Shown here piece by piece: positions 34,001 through 45,949 of a stretch of DNA of 64,000 bases (position 1 is its first letter; each line of letters begins with the position of its first letter). Origin of the DNA: Haematococcus lacustris (lineage: Eukaryota; Chlorophyta; Chlorophyceae; Chlamydomonadales; Haematococcaceae); contig JASKMD010000014.1 of the NCBI GenBank assembly GCA_030144725.1, forward strand, positions 8,803,803 through 8,867,802, given 5' to 3'. Position numbers and translations under genes: made by a program. A model generated the notes under the pieces. It had not been told where the DNA came from. It was given only the letters and a program-made list of their open reading frames with translations, and searched no databases.

Positions 34001-37000
34001 GGGCACCTCTCTGTTCCTTGTGGAGGAGGTGTTGGGGGGCGGCACCCTGAAGCACCTGGTGGTGCAGCAGATGAAGCAGGTGGGGGAAAGGGGGGAGTGA
34101 GCGTAGCAGAGGAGGGGGGGCCATGTGGCCAGAGGAGGGGGGCAAGGGGGGGGCAGCATGCACGCTGTGGTTTGATCGTCTTTGGCAGTAGGCTTGGTAG
34201 CCAAATGTGGTGAGGGGAGAGTCGCCTCGCAGCTGAGGGGAGGGGCAGGACAGAGGAGTGAGTCCGTGAGCCAGCCCTCACGTTTTGACCCCCTGCTGCG
34301 CCCCCCCCCCCCCCCCCTGACCTGCTGCCCCCCCCCCCTGACCTGCTGCACCCCCTGTGATGGCGCAGGCGTGTCAGACCTACCGGTTTGTTGACGCGCT
34401 GCGCTGGAGCCACCAGGTGGCAGCTGGTCTGGCCTACCTGCACTCACGCCACCCTCAGGTCAGACACCACCACCAGCGGCAGCGGCAGCAGCGGCAGCAG
34501 CGGCAGCAGCGACAGCACATGGCCAGGCTGGCAGCAGGGCTGGGTGGGCTGTGACAACTGGAGACATGGGCTGGGCAGCAGGGAGGGCAGGGGACAGGCT
34601 AGGGGGCAGGCTAGGGGGCAGGGCGAGTAGCATGAAGCAGCTGCCATCCCAGTGGCCGCATGCAGCGGGGCGTGTGTGGGCAGGGGGTGGACCTCCCCCC
34701 CAGCACGCAGGGCCACACAGCCCTAAGGCCAAGCAGGGTCTGGGGCGGTGTCAGTCAGCGGCTGCTGCCAGCACCAAGGCCTGCCCCTGCTGCCGCTGCC
34801 CCTGCTGGCACCACCAGGGCCTGCCCCTGCTGGGTGCTGCTGCAGATCATCCACCGCGACCTGAAGCTGGAGAACATCCTGCTCACTGGTGAGGACCCGG
34901 ATCCTGGACAGCAGCCAATGTAGGGCCCCCCCCCCTTTGCTTGCCCCCCCTCCCTGCCACCAGCCCCCTCCTCCCCTGCAGCTGGCCTGCCCCACTGCCA
35001 CTGCCCCACTGCCACTGCCCCACTGCCCCTGGCCCTGCCACTGCCCCACTGGCCCTGGCCCTTGCCCTGCAGACAGCGACCCCCAGGTGGCTGCGGCCAA
35101 GATCAGCGACTTTGGTCTGGTGGCGCTGGTGGCCAAGAGCCTGCTGGGGGAGAGGGCGCGACACGCCCTGGCCAAGTGGGTGCAGCAGGAGAGGGGGGGG
35201 GAGGGGGGGAGGGGGTGGGGGGAGGGGAGGGGAGGGGCTCAGTGGTGAAGGGGGGTGGGCTGGTGGGACGCTAGAGAGAGTGGCCTGATGAATGCCACGC
35301 TTGGCCCTCCCTGGCCCTCCCCCCTCCCCCTCCCCCCCCCCAGCTGGCCTGACCCTGCAGGCGGCGGTCCAGTGTGGAGCGGGGGGGTGGGCGGCAGCAG
35401 CCAGGCAGCGCCCCAGCAGGCGGAGGAGGCGGAGGACGCCCGCGCGCATGCAGCGCTGAACAAGAGCTTCTGTGCCCTCATCACCAAGGTCAGGGGGGCC
35501 ACTGGGCCAGGCTGGGCTGGGCTCAGGGGCTTAGTCCTCACTGAGGGGCACACCAGCTTCCCTCCACCTGCCTGCCTCAGCTGCCTGCTGTCCCTCACCC
35601 TGTGGCTGCAGCATGCCCGGAAGGCCACTGCCCAGCCTGACCCGCCTGCTGCTGTGACCCGGCAGCGCACAGCAAAGGTGGGGTGGGCAGGGGCTCAGGA
35701 GGGGCAGGGCAGGGGCAGGGGCTGCGGGGCTAGGCTGGGGAGCCAGGGGGTGGGGGCTCCAGGTGGGCCCTGCCCCCTGCTGCCCCCCTTACGAGGGCCC
35801 GGTGCACAGGAGGGGGCAGGCCAGGGGGCTGCGCCCAGATCCTCAGTGCCCCTGCCCCCTACTGCCTCCCCTGCAAGCAACAGTTGATGACAACCTTTGA
35901 CACCAGCCAGCTTGGCGCTGGATGCACCCCACCGCACCGCAGCCCATACAAGTCCAGCCCAGCCTTCTCAATCACCCCGGCCAGGGGGCTGGGCCCCATG
36001 CCTCAGGATCCGCCCATGGCCCCACCCCGCCCCACCCCATGCCATGCCTGCCTGCCTGCCTGCAGGTGGCCCCCCTGAAGTCCAGCCAGACAGCCAAGCT
36101 GGCGCCAGCCTCCGCCGCAGCCTCCGCGGTCAAGCGCAGTGCTGCCAGCGCCCCGCAACCCGCCCGGACCCCGCGGCGCAACACCCAGCCCCAGACCCTG
36201 GAGCAGCCCCCAGCAGGGCAGGGCACCCTGCCCCTGCAGCCCCCCCTCCCCCCCCACCCCCTGCCAGCGACACACCTGCAGCCTGCCCCCCCTGAACAAA
36301 GTCCAGCGGCACAGCCCCAAGCCCCCGTGGCCCCAGCCCCCCACCCACCCTCGCCCTTGCCCTGTAATGCTCCTGCTGCCGGCAGCCCCACCCTACCCGC
36401 AGCCCCCCCTGCCCCACACATGGCTGTGCAGCCAGCCTCCCCCACACCCACCAGGCCTAACCAGGCCCTGCTGCTGCTGCCGCCCCCCCCTCCCCCCCTA
36501 CCCCCCTACCCTCCCCCAACAGGAAAGACAGTCACAGTGGGGGCACCAGGGCCCCCCCTCCCCCCCCACACCCCACCATCACCCCCTCCACCCTACACCC
36601 CACACTGACCCATCCTCCCGCTGCCAGCAACCTATTCCCATGCGTTCCTCTCGCAACTGCTTCCAACCGCTCCACCCACCACCCGGTCACCCTCTGCAGC
36701 CACAGCCCAGCCCTCAGGCCCCCACCCCCGCCCTCCCCCCCTCCCGCCCTGACAGCACCACCAGCAGCACACACTGCCCCTCCTGGCTGCCCGGCCCCTC
36801 CCCCGCCCCCCCGGAGCCTGGCCCCCCGCCCCATGCCCTGCCCCAGCCCTGCCCCTGTGGGCCCCCAGGCAAGGCGGGCTGGGTCAGGCAGCGCAGTCAG
36901 GCACGCCGGCTGCCGCCCCCCCCCCCTGGCCTGCCTGCCAGAGGATGCCCGGGGGGGGGGGGGAGCTCCTCGACTGCAGCAGCCTGGGCCACAGCCAGGG

Positions 37001-40000
37001 GCCAGGGGGGGGGCCTTGGGGGGGCCCAGGGGGGGGGCTGCAGGGCGCCAGCTGGCAGCAGGGCGGGGCGGGGGGGGTGCGGGACGTGCTGCATCGCCTG
37101 GGCGGCTCAGTGCCCTGCTCCCCCCTCTCGCCAGCCTCCCTGCCTGGCTGCAGCCTGCCTGCGGCGGGGGCCGGAGGGGCGGACGTCCCCCCTACCCCCT
37201 GTGGTGGCAGCAGGGCAGGCGCAGGCAGCATGCCCCCCCCCCTGCGCCGCTTCAGCAGCACGCGATTGTTGTCCACCCCTAGGGAGGTCCTGGGGCTGCC
37301 GGGCACAGCCCCCCCTGCCGCCCTCCCCCATGCAGCCTCCTCACCGGGCAGTGTGCTGGGGGGGGGGGCGGCAGGGCCGGGCAGAGGGGGGAGTGGGGAC
37401 CCCCACCTGACCCCAGCCTCTGAGGCAGCAGCCATGCTCCTGGCCCAGGCCCTGGCCCGGCCCCCTGCCCGGCCCCCCGACTCCGCTGCTGCTGCTGCTG
37501 CTGCCGACCATATGTCCTTGCCAGACCGGGATTGCGTGCCGGCAGCAGGCAGGGGGCCAGGGGTGGGTGGGGGGGCAGGCCCTGAGGTGGGTCCGGGGGG
37601 GGCGGGGCCAGGCCCGGTGGCAGAGTCCACTGGGGGGCAGGGGGCCAGTGTGCGCCGCACCTCCCTCACGCCCTTCACTGCAAACCCCTCCAGGTTCGCC
37701 CCCCCGACCCAAGAAGTCGCCCCCCCCCCTTCCCCTGCCCTTGCACCCCACCCACCCCCCACCATCTCCCAGCCCAGCCTCAGGCCCTGCTGCTGCACCA
37801 GGCGGCGGGCTGCTGCTGCCGCCCCCCTCCCCCTCCCCAGGGGGGGCGCCCCTGGCCCCAGTCAGGGGGTCAGGGGGGGGGGGTGCCCGCCACGGGACTG
37901 CGCCTGGGTGCAGCCTGGCCCAGTGGGACTGATCTGGGTCAGGGGCGGGGGCTGCGGGGCACCCCTGGCCCCAAGGTTAGCGCTTCTGTGCCCCACACCC
38001 CAGCCCAGCAGCAGGGCGGCAGCCCAGCCAGGGCCTCCCCCCCCAGCCCAGCCCCCCCTGGGCAGCGGGCGCAGCGCAAGCAGATCCGCAACGGGTTCAG
38101 CGTCACGGACGAGGCCGCCCGGCTGTCAGGCCGTACCGGCACCCTGGTGTTCATGGTGAGGGGGCGGCAGCAGCAGCAGCAGCAGCCACCAGCACCAGGG
38201 CCTACACAGGAAGGTGCATGATTTGGATCATGGACATTACATAATGATTCTGATTACACGGACGGAGTAGCAATGCGCCTTAAACGCCTAAGTCTCATGA
38301 CGTTATGGGCACCTTCCTGTGTGGGCCCTCTCCTGCTGCTGCTGTTGGCCTGCTCACCATGAACACATAATCACATGAACCCGCTCCACATGGACACAAG
38401 GACCCCGCTGAGCCACCAGCCGCTGCATGGCCGCCCCCCTCCCTCCAGGGGGCTGCGGGGCGCGGGGCAGGGCAGGTGGCCGGGTGCAGGGCTTAACCTG
38501 GACCGCCAAACCTGATCACCACTGCTGCCACCCCTACCCCCTGCTGCTCACCCTGCTCATGCCGGTGCTCCCGTCTGACTGCAGGCGCCTGAGGTGTTCA
38601 AGTCGGAAAACTACAACGACAAGGTGTGCACCCTGCCTGCCTGCACCCCCACCCCCTCCCCCCGTGTCATGCCCCCCCCTGCACTGCTGCTCGGGGACTC
38701 AGTCTCCCGCTGCGCTCCAGCCTGCCCTGCTCAGCCTGCCCTGGTCAGCCTGCCATTGTCAGCCTGGCCTGCGCTGCCTGCTGCCCTGCAGGCCGACGTC
38801 TTCTCCTTTGCGGTGGTGCTGTACGAGGTGTTCCACAGGCAGGTCACGCGCCCTGGGCCCTGGCCTGCCTGCTGCTCAGGGGGTTCAAGGGGCAGGGGGG
38901 AGGGGAGAGGAACTGGGCCAGGGAGGGGGGGCGAGGAAAGGGCGGAGGATGGGAAGTAGGAGGGGGGAGGGACAGGGGAAGGAGGGTGGAGGGGGAAGGG
39001 GAGGGGGAGGGGGAGGTGTCTCTACCTCGGTTGAGCCTGGCCACGTTCCCCCGTGTTGGCCCGCCTGCAGGTTCCTCGTGGTGCTGGCCGCTGCCCCTGA
39101 CGGGCGCCAGAGCTCAGTGGAGCAGTACGCGCTCATGGTCAGCCTGGGCTACAGGTCAGCCGCCAGGGGGGCAGGGTCAGGGCAGGGTCAGGGCAGCAGC
39201 CGCTGCTGAGGGTGGGGGGTGGGGGCTGAAGGGGGAGGGGGGTCCTGCAGCTGAGGCTAGCTAGGGGGGCTAGGGGGGGCTGGGCGCTGTGGCGGGGCTG
39301 GCTGTGCCCCTCACGCCTGGTGTGTCCTGCAGCCTGCGCTGGATGCGGGGTATGCCCGGGTGGATGACAGCGTTGGGCAGCAGCAGCCGCAGGCAGGAGC
39401 TTGCTGGCGGAAGCTGGCGGGAAGGTGACTGGCAAGGACTTTGTGGGTGGGAATGCTTCCTACTATACTATCCTCTTGGTGGGTAGGGGCACATGAAAGG
39501 GAGGGGCGCAGGCAGTGGCCACACACACCAGAGGGCTGGGCTGTGGTTGCTACGTAACTCAGGGGCATGTGACCACCGCCACCTCACTTCACACGGCCTG
39601 CCTGCCTGCCTGCCTGCCTGCCTGCCGGCCTGCCTGCCTGCCTGGTTTGTTCCCTCAGGCCGCCCCTGGGCCCCCACCTGGCCCCCGGCCTAGCGCACCT
39701 CATCAGGGACTGCTGGCAGCACAGCCCGGCTGACCGGCCCTGCATGGCGGACGTGAGGGCACCACCACACACCCCTGACCTATCCTGTCCTGCCAGCCCT
39801 CCCTCCAGGCAGCTGCAAAGCTCCCACCCACCCTGCAATGCAATGCAATGCAATGCAATGCAATGCAATGCAATGCAATGCAATGCAATGCAATGCAATG
39901 CAATGCAATGCAATGCAATGCTGTGGTCGCCACCGTGCGTGACTGACCCTGACCCTCACCCCGGCCCCCCCGGACCCCGGCCTTAGCCACCTTCCACACG

Positions 40001-40241
40001 CCCAGCCACCCCCTGTAGCCCTTTACCGAACACCCCTCACACCCCCTGCCCCTGCCCCACCGGTACCCCCCCCTGCCCTATGGCGCTGTGCCCCCCACAG
40101 TCACCCCCCTGGTGCTGCCCTGCCTGGCTGCAGGTGGCGGCCCGGCTGGAGCAGCTGGAGCGTGACAGCAGCGTGGCGGACATGGACAAGGTCGCGGGGC
40201 CGGACTGCGCTGCAGGCTGCCTGGGCTGTTGCATCACCTAG
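31001..40241 (+). CDS. TKL-like protein kinase 1 with giant activation-segment insert and CaaX-like end
   Basis: Phase-consistent exons: ...-31810, 32190-32310, 32893-33559, 33800-34079, 34369-34458, 34846-34888, 35073-35175, 35344-35488, 35612-35677, 36066 to 38155 (unresolved inside), 38585-38623, 38792-38838, 39071-39154, 39659-39752, 40134-40241. Kinase landmarks in order: glycine loop GEGAFARV, lysine TVAVKRLK, helix-C glutamate EVALLRKLKHK, hinge FLVEEVLGGGTLK, catalytic loop IIHRDLKLENIL, SDFGLV, then RTGTLVFM joined to APEVFK, ADVFSFAVVLYEVF, and CWQHSPADRP. Over 700 codons of mostly Pro/Ala/Gly-rich sequence separate DFG from APE, if most is exon. A second insert lies between glycine loop and lysine. 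The last residues are GCLGCCIT, a possible prenylation signal. The 5' end is uncertain; a proline-rich exon ends RWSW at 31810. Confidence 0.85.
38198..38328. mobile_element. 131-bp MITE in kinase 1 intron
   Basis: Terminal inverted repeats of 20 bp with one mismatch: gggcctacacaggaaggtgc at the left, gcaccttcctgtgtgggccc at the right. CAG triplets lie just outside the left end and CTG triplets just outside the right end, so the foldback may extend further. It lies between the exon ending GTLVFM and the exon starting APE. No target duplication is clear. Confidence 0.72.
39836..39920. repeat. (CAATG)17 microsatellite
   Basis: Seventeen perfect CAATG units in an intron of kinase 1, just before the last exon. 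An octamer-like CCTG/CCTGCCTG run is also present at 39597-39645 in the preceding intron. Confidence 0.97.
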
Positions 40242-41674
40242 CCCAGCCACCCCCCCTGGGCCCTCACTCCCCCTGCGTGTGACTGCCACCACAGCCAGCT
40301 GGCCCATGGGCAGGGAGGCCTGAGGCGCATCTGGTGGGGGGGTGGGGCAGGGGGGGTGGGGCAGGGGGTGGAGGGGCTGCTGCAGGGCAGGGAGCAGCAG
40401 AGGAGGGAGGGGGGACCCAGCTGCTGGCAAAGGTGCCTGCACTGCAGGACAAGCGAGCTCTTGGTCACACTTGTTTCACACTGAGATTACACTGAAACAC
40501 ACCACAATTACACCGGGTCACACCTGCCGGTCCAGCAAAGCCTGGTTTTGGGATAAAGCTTGGGGCTGAGCCTGGGCTTGGCTGGGGTGCGAGTTGGCTG
40601 CTGAGGCGGGTGGGCCTGCTGCTAGTTGGCAGCCAGCACCCCCCCCCCCTCCTCCCCTTGCCGCATGGGCATGGGAGGTGGTGGCCGCCACATGGGGGCA
40701 AGCTGCCCGCAGCCGTGCTCAGCAGGCCGAGCCGCACTGCACACCACTGGCTGCTGTCACCCCTATTGTAAGCCTTGTTGGCCCTGTTGGCCTGGCTGGG
40801 CACAGCACTTGCAGCGCACATTATCCAAACACATGGGTGGGAGGGCTAGCAGTCAGGGCGCATGCGGTGCAGTGCATGGAAACTGGTAGGAATGTATTAG
40901 CATAAAACTGGTGTTCGAAGAAACCAGTGGAACCCTCGGTGGAAGCGCCGCATGCACTTACTTGTTTAAGCCAGCCCTGCTCGTGTGCTGCATCTATTGC
41001 TGCACTTATTGTTAGGGGCGCAGCGTGCGACTGTTGCCATGGCCTTGGACAGCTGCCGCTGGTGTTCGGCAGATTGAAAAGACACCACGGCCAAGAACCT
41101 CCACGCCCGCTCAAGAGGCGCATGGCTGCACCTAGTGCATGCTCAGGCAGTCACCGTTGCTTGTTGAGCCTGAAGTGCTGTAAGGTTTCAAGCAGCTGTG
41201 AAGGTGCCGATGCACTCTAACAAGTGAGGTCCATCAAGCGAACCCCCGCAATCCAGGCCTTCGCCACCCCTAAACCACTGTTGTTATCCTGAAACTGGTC
41301 ATGCGCGTCCGGACTTCTGCTGAAACCTGCCGGTCCAGCAGCTGTGGTGCCATGTGATCCAGGCTGATGCACCGCCCTAAGCAGCATACTGATGATGTGG
41401 CTTACACCGCTTAAGCCGTCAGCCGTTAGGAACAGCCTTGATCCCATCTTGAGGCCTCCCCCACCTCTCGGGCCACACTGCACTTCCATAGCCTTGATGC
41501 CCAGGACCATGTTAAGGCTCAGTATGAACTCCGACCCCAACAGCTCCCTGGCAGCCAGCTAAAAGCGCTCCAGCTGGCCTGGCAGGTGCTGCCTAGCTCA
41601 GTTCCTTCTCATTGTCTTTGGCTTTCTTCCCCTCAACATCTTGACACCGCTGACGAAGCACCTTGGTGACATAG
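40242..41674. other. Region between kinase 1 and the hAT element; no gene recognised
   Basis: Contains G/C-rich tracts near 40340-40420 and unique DNA. A dispersed repeat lies at about 41590-41661. A minus-strand frame at 40821-41123 has no recognised domain. Confidence 0.5.
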
Positions 41675-41899
41675 GTGCTGAGCAGTGATGGGCGATTCGG
41701 AAAAGACGTATTACTCAGTGTAATAAAAGACATCAAAACAGGGATATTTTATTACTTTTAATATACAAATATTTAGTTTATTATTTAGTATTTAATAAAT
41801 AACTTAACTATATCAAAAAAATCGCAAAAATCTCCAATTAAATACTATTCAATTACAGCACACTCCCCTGTAAATATACCACATTGCCCCACATACTAG

Positions 41900-42280
41900 C
41901 CCTAGTGGGTCAGCATGCAACAGGCTGGGCTATAGCCCAACACCCTAGCCCTAATGGGTCAGCATGCTACAGGCTGGGCTGCAGCCCAACACCCTAGCCC
42001 TAGTGGGTCAGCATGCTACAGGCTGGGCTGCAGCCCAACACCCTAGCCCTAGTGGGTCAGCATGCTACTGGCTGGGCTGCAGCCCAACACCCTAGCCCTA
42101 GTGGGTCAGCATGCTACTGGCTGGGCTGCAGCCCAACACCCTAGCCCTAGTGGGTCAGCATGCTACTGGCTGGGCTGCAGCCCAACACCCTAGCCCTAAT
42201 GGGTCAGCATGCTACTGGCTGGGCTGCAGCCCAACACCCTAGCCCTAGTGGGTCAGCATGCTACTGGCTGGGCTGCAGCC
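41900..42280. repeat. Eight 49-bp subterminal repeats of the hAT element
   Basis: Units begin ccctagtgggtcagcatg at 41900, 41949, 41998, 42047, 42096, 42145, 42194 and 42243 (the last is partial). Most contain the 12-bp palindrome gggctgcagccc. hAT transposases are known to bind short subterminal repeats, so these are candidate binding sites. The last unit runs to the transposase stop codon. Confidence 0.93.
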
Positions 42281-44884
42281 CTAGCCGCTGTGCCCTAGGT
42301 AGCGGCCCCTGGCAGATGCCCCAGCCATCCAGTAATCAATGGCCTCTTTGTAGGGGAACGTCTTTAGGGTGAAGGTCTTGTCAAGGTACACACGCAAAGT
42401 GCTGGACAGGTTGGCATTGAGGCGGTTGCGCCTCTCGTCCTTGATGAAGTTCATGGCAGAAAAGGAGCGCTCCTCCTCTACTGAGCCTGGGACTGTCACA
42501 ATCAGCAGTGTGGCTGCCTTGCAGAACTCGCTGAGCTGTGAGGCCATGCTGGCATGCAGCTTCTTCCAGAACTCAGACAGAAGTGGGGTGCGCTGCTCCT
42601 GGACATCATAGCCTCCGTTGTCTGAGCCATGACTGTCGTCGCTGTCTGACTGCTCCTGCCTTGTGCCTAGCTTGCGCTTGGCGGCTCTGCGGCGCATGTC
42701 GTCCAGTTGCGCTTTCATGGCACGAGCAACACCCCGTGCTGCTACTTGGAAGGACCCAAGTTGCTGGTACAGCTTGGCGCTGTCCAGCATCGGGGAGAGT
42801 GGAGAATGGGAGAATGGTGCTGCTGCTAGTGCCTTGGGTTGAGCGTAGCACTCTGTCAATGCCTGCAGCTTTGCTTTATAGCATAGCATAGCATGTGCCA
42901 AGCAACGTAACACAAGACGCACCGTGCCACAGAGCAGAGAGAGGTTCTCTTGTTCCTCCCATATGTAGGTCATGACCAGCGGGCTGTCAGACTGCTGCCG
43001 CCTAGGTGATGCTATTGGCCGGCTGTTGCTGCCCTGTTGCTGCTGTCCCGCTGCTGCCACGCTGCAGCCTTGCTGTGATTGCTGCTGCCACGCTGTTGCT
43101 GAGCTGTTGGCGTCCTGCTGATGATGTGATGCTGCCCTGCTGCGGAGGAACGTGATGTGATGTGTAGACAAGCGCCTGGTCACTGTCTGTAAGGCGCTCT
43201 CGCGCTCATGAGAGCTCATGTTCTGCAACACAGCCATGTTCAGGTTGTGGACCTCCTGGGCAGTAGGTTCAGCAACATCAGGCACCAGCTCATAGGGCGG
43301 TGGCTTGGCTGGCTGGGTGCGCTGCAATGCCTCGGGGATGGCAGGGAAGTCTGAGCTGTTATAGCGACTGCTTTCGTTGATGTACATGCGGGTAACACTG
43401 GCTGAGAGCTGTTGTACTGCATGACTCAGCTCTAACACTCCTACATCACGTTGTTGACACAACTTGATGAAGGAGTTCAGCGACTGCAGCATGGGCAAGA
43501 GGAGGTGCAAGCCCAGCAACACCTCGATGTCCATAAGGCTGTCGTACATGGCGCTGGCTTGAGGTTCCTCTGACTCTGCAAAAAGCTGCACCAAGGCCGA
43601 GTAGAGGCGGAGGATGCGTCGAAGAGGTGACAAGAGGCTCACCCAGCGAGTTGGAACCCTCCTCAGCACCTTGACATCAGTCCCAAGGAGGTTGCGGGAG
43701 ATGGCCCGCAGTTCACCCTGGCGCTTGGGGCTGCGGCAGAAATAGTGGGCTAAGGTGGAGGAAAGGCTATTGAGCTTGCTAATGACAGGGGTGTCTTCAA
43801 TTGCCTTGCCAGCCAGCTGGCCGCGGTGCGCATGGCACCACACCCCTTGAACAAATGGGGCCACCTTGGTGCGCAGTTGCACCACCACGCCAGTGTGGGC
43901 GCCCTGCAGCACAGATGCCCCATCGCAGCCAAAGCTGACAAGCTTGCTGCCCAGCTGCTCCATAGACAGCTGCAGCTTGCTGCCAACTGTTGCAAGGAGG
44001 AGGTCAAGGAGGTCATCCGCTGTAGCGCCATCAACAGGTGGCAAATCCACAAAGGTTGCTTGGCGCACGAAGTCCCTGTCCATGGAGTGCATAAAGATGC
44101 ACATATAACCCTTGCCATCAACTCCAGTGCTCTCATCCATGCTCAGCGATATGAACCTGCAAGCATGCCGAGCCAAAACTTGCAAACACAACTAGCTAGC
44201 TGGCGCTACACAGCTAGCTATCATGGTTACTGCCATCACTCACTCGGATGTCTTCACGGTGTGCACCAGCTCATCCTCCAAAGCTTGATTGATGCCTGCC
44301 AGCATGCCGACAGCTGAGCGTCTTGACCAGTGCGAGCCGATTCCAGGCACATGCAAAGCCTGCAGCAGCTCCCGGCTTTGCTCGTACTCAACCAAGGGTC
44401 GCCCATGCATGAGCAGATACACCAGCGTCACAAAACGTTGCAGCGTCTCTGGGTCGGCTGCAGCTTGCGCATAGCTGTCTTCAAGGGTCATGACACGACA
44501 GCCAGCAGCCTCAACAGCTGAAAGCTGCTGCTTGGCGTGTCTCATGGCAATCTTGTCCACCCTAGCTGTGCCCGCTGGGCTGAGAGGGAGGGCCGCTGGG
44601 CTGAGAGGGAGGGTACCAAAAGGACGGCCGCCAGGACTGAGCCCAGCTGCCTTCACTGCGTTAGAGTGCTTGACGGAGGCTGCATGCGTATCGACAGTGG
44701 CCTTGCGGGCTTGTATCGACTGAGGGTGGAGGCAGAACCGGCAGCTGACACGGTCGGGGCTACCAAGGATAGGCTTAATCCAATGCCCATGGTCCTTGCG
44801 CATGCTGTCAGTAATGCCATACTTCTGCTTGCTGACCCAAGCTCCATCACTGCTGCCCTTCTTCACCTTGCTCTGCATGGACAA
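42281..44884 (-). CDS. hAT-family transposase
   Basis: Cut-and-paste transposase, acting in the nucleus on the element's ends. Two exons, 44244-44884 and 42281-44156, with an 87-nt intron (donor gtgagt, acceptor ttgcag, phase 2) give 838 residues, a usual length for hAT. An N-terminal BED finger (CRFC and HAASVKH, about residues 48-70) binds DNA. The RNase-H-like core shows the first Asp in SLSMDEST (about residue 221) and the second in SFGCDGAS (about 292), with CHAHRGQL after it. The C-terminal dimerisation block is TVPGSVEEERSFSAMNFIKD, containing the Glu-rich segment near the third catalytic position. There is a Q-rich region in the middle. No stops or shifts are seen. The start is the first ATG of the open frame. 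Confidence 0.93.
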
Positions 44885-45514
44885 GATCCTATTGGGAGCT
44901 CTTCACAACCTGGGCATCTTGCTGTATACCAACCTTGGCAGGTACATCCTTTTCCAAATCCGCATCATCATCGCTTGCTACGCTCTGCACCCAGAAATAC
45001 CCACCGCATCGCGTTGTAGACATGCTGCGTTGACGGACATGCTGCGGTTACTGACCTTAACGCCTTCGTCATCGGCACATGTTGTTACAGAGCGTTGGGT
45101 CGCTATGTGGTTGTTACGCGATGGATGTTCGGCTGTGGTGGGCAGCCGCCCGCTTCGGGGTTCGCGGAAGATGGGATACATTGTTGGGGGATAAGTAATA
45201 AGCGGAGTACCAGACGGGCGGTGGTGCTATTACCGATGTAATAAAGTTCACTCATTTTGAGGACGGATTTTTCGACTTATTACCGTTTTTTGCGCTGGAT
45301 TATTACCGACTTATTACATTATTACCCAATCGCCCATCACTGGTGCTGAGTGCTTGTTGCTGCCAATGAAACTGTTGTCAATGTAACTGTTGCCAATGTA
45401 ACAATGTAACAGTCGCAAGTACCATGTACTACAGAGCGCGATGAAGGGCAAGAAGCGCAAGGGCGCGGATGAGCCCAAACATGTACCCATTTCATCGCGA
45501 TAGAAACCAGGGTA

Positions 45515-45949
45515 TTGCATGGGGTGTGCAGCCAGCTAGGCCTGACCACAGCCACAGCGGAAGCCTTTGAGGCTGAGCATGCTGCCTACAGTCACTGGGA
45601 CAGTGTGTTCAAGGTAGGCAAGCTCGCCAACCGGGGGTTTGTGTTTAACAGGCGAATCATGACTGATGGGGTGAGTGTGTGTGTGCAATACACACGCCCA
45701 CTGGACTACACCCCCCCTGGCCCCTCTGGCAGCAGCCCAGCAGTCAGCCCAACAGCAGACCCCTCTAGCAGCAGCCCAGCAGCCGGCCCAGCAGCAGACC
45801 CCTCTGGCAGCAGCCCAGCAGCTAAAGACCCTTGTGACAGCAGCCCAGCAGCTGAAGACCCCTGTGACATCAGCAGCAGCAACACACGCACTCCAGCTGA
45901 CATAGGTAGCGGCCTGGCTGACCATGCAACCAGCTCGGCGGCCCTGTGA
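45515..45949 (+). pseudogene. Fanzor relic: domain before RuvC-I
   Basis: An open frame contains AYSHWDSVFKVGKLANRGF then RRIMTDGVSVCVQYTRP. The TDGV-V-V-(F/Y)-TRP block aligns with HTDGVTVSLLFTRP of the 26.8-30.4 kb Fanzor. It then runs into an S/P/A-rich repeat (SSPAAGPAADPSGSSPAA) and stops before RuvC-I. No other Fanzor exon follows on this strand, so it is a fragment. It starts about 165 bp from the hAT target duplication. Confidence 0.65.

Larger units (their letters stand above)
41683..45342 (-). mobile_element. Complete autonomous-looking hAT transposon
   Basis: 3,660 bp with perfect 15-bp terminal inverted repeats CAGTGATGGGCGATT and an 8-bp target duplication GTGCTGAG (41675-41682 and 45343-45350). 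It encodes a full-length transposase on the minus strand. A 49-bp tandem array lies between the transposase stop and the left terminus. Both terminal regions are AT-rich with repeated TTATTAC motifs, unlike the GC-rich host DNA. Intact ends, identical duplications and an open transposase suggest a recent insertion. Confidence 0.94.

Noticed and set aside
36139..38159. Several overlapping 300-400-codon Pro/Gly-rich frames on both strands as separate genes
   Set aside because: The DNA is C-rich or G-rich and open in most frames; only the frame leading into GRTGTLVFM connects to kinase exons.
41900..42280. 49-bp repeats as a CRISPR array
   Set aside because: Units are contiguous with no spacers, there are no cas genes, and they lie inside a hAT transposon of a eukaryote.
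43826..44317. 163-codon + strand frame
   Set aside because: It is antisense to the hAT transposase core, which has clear catalytic motifs.
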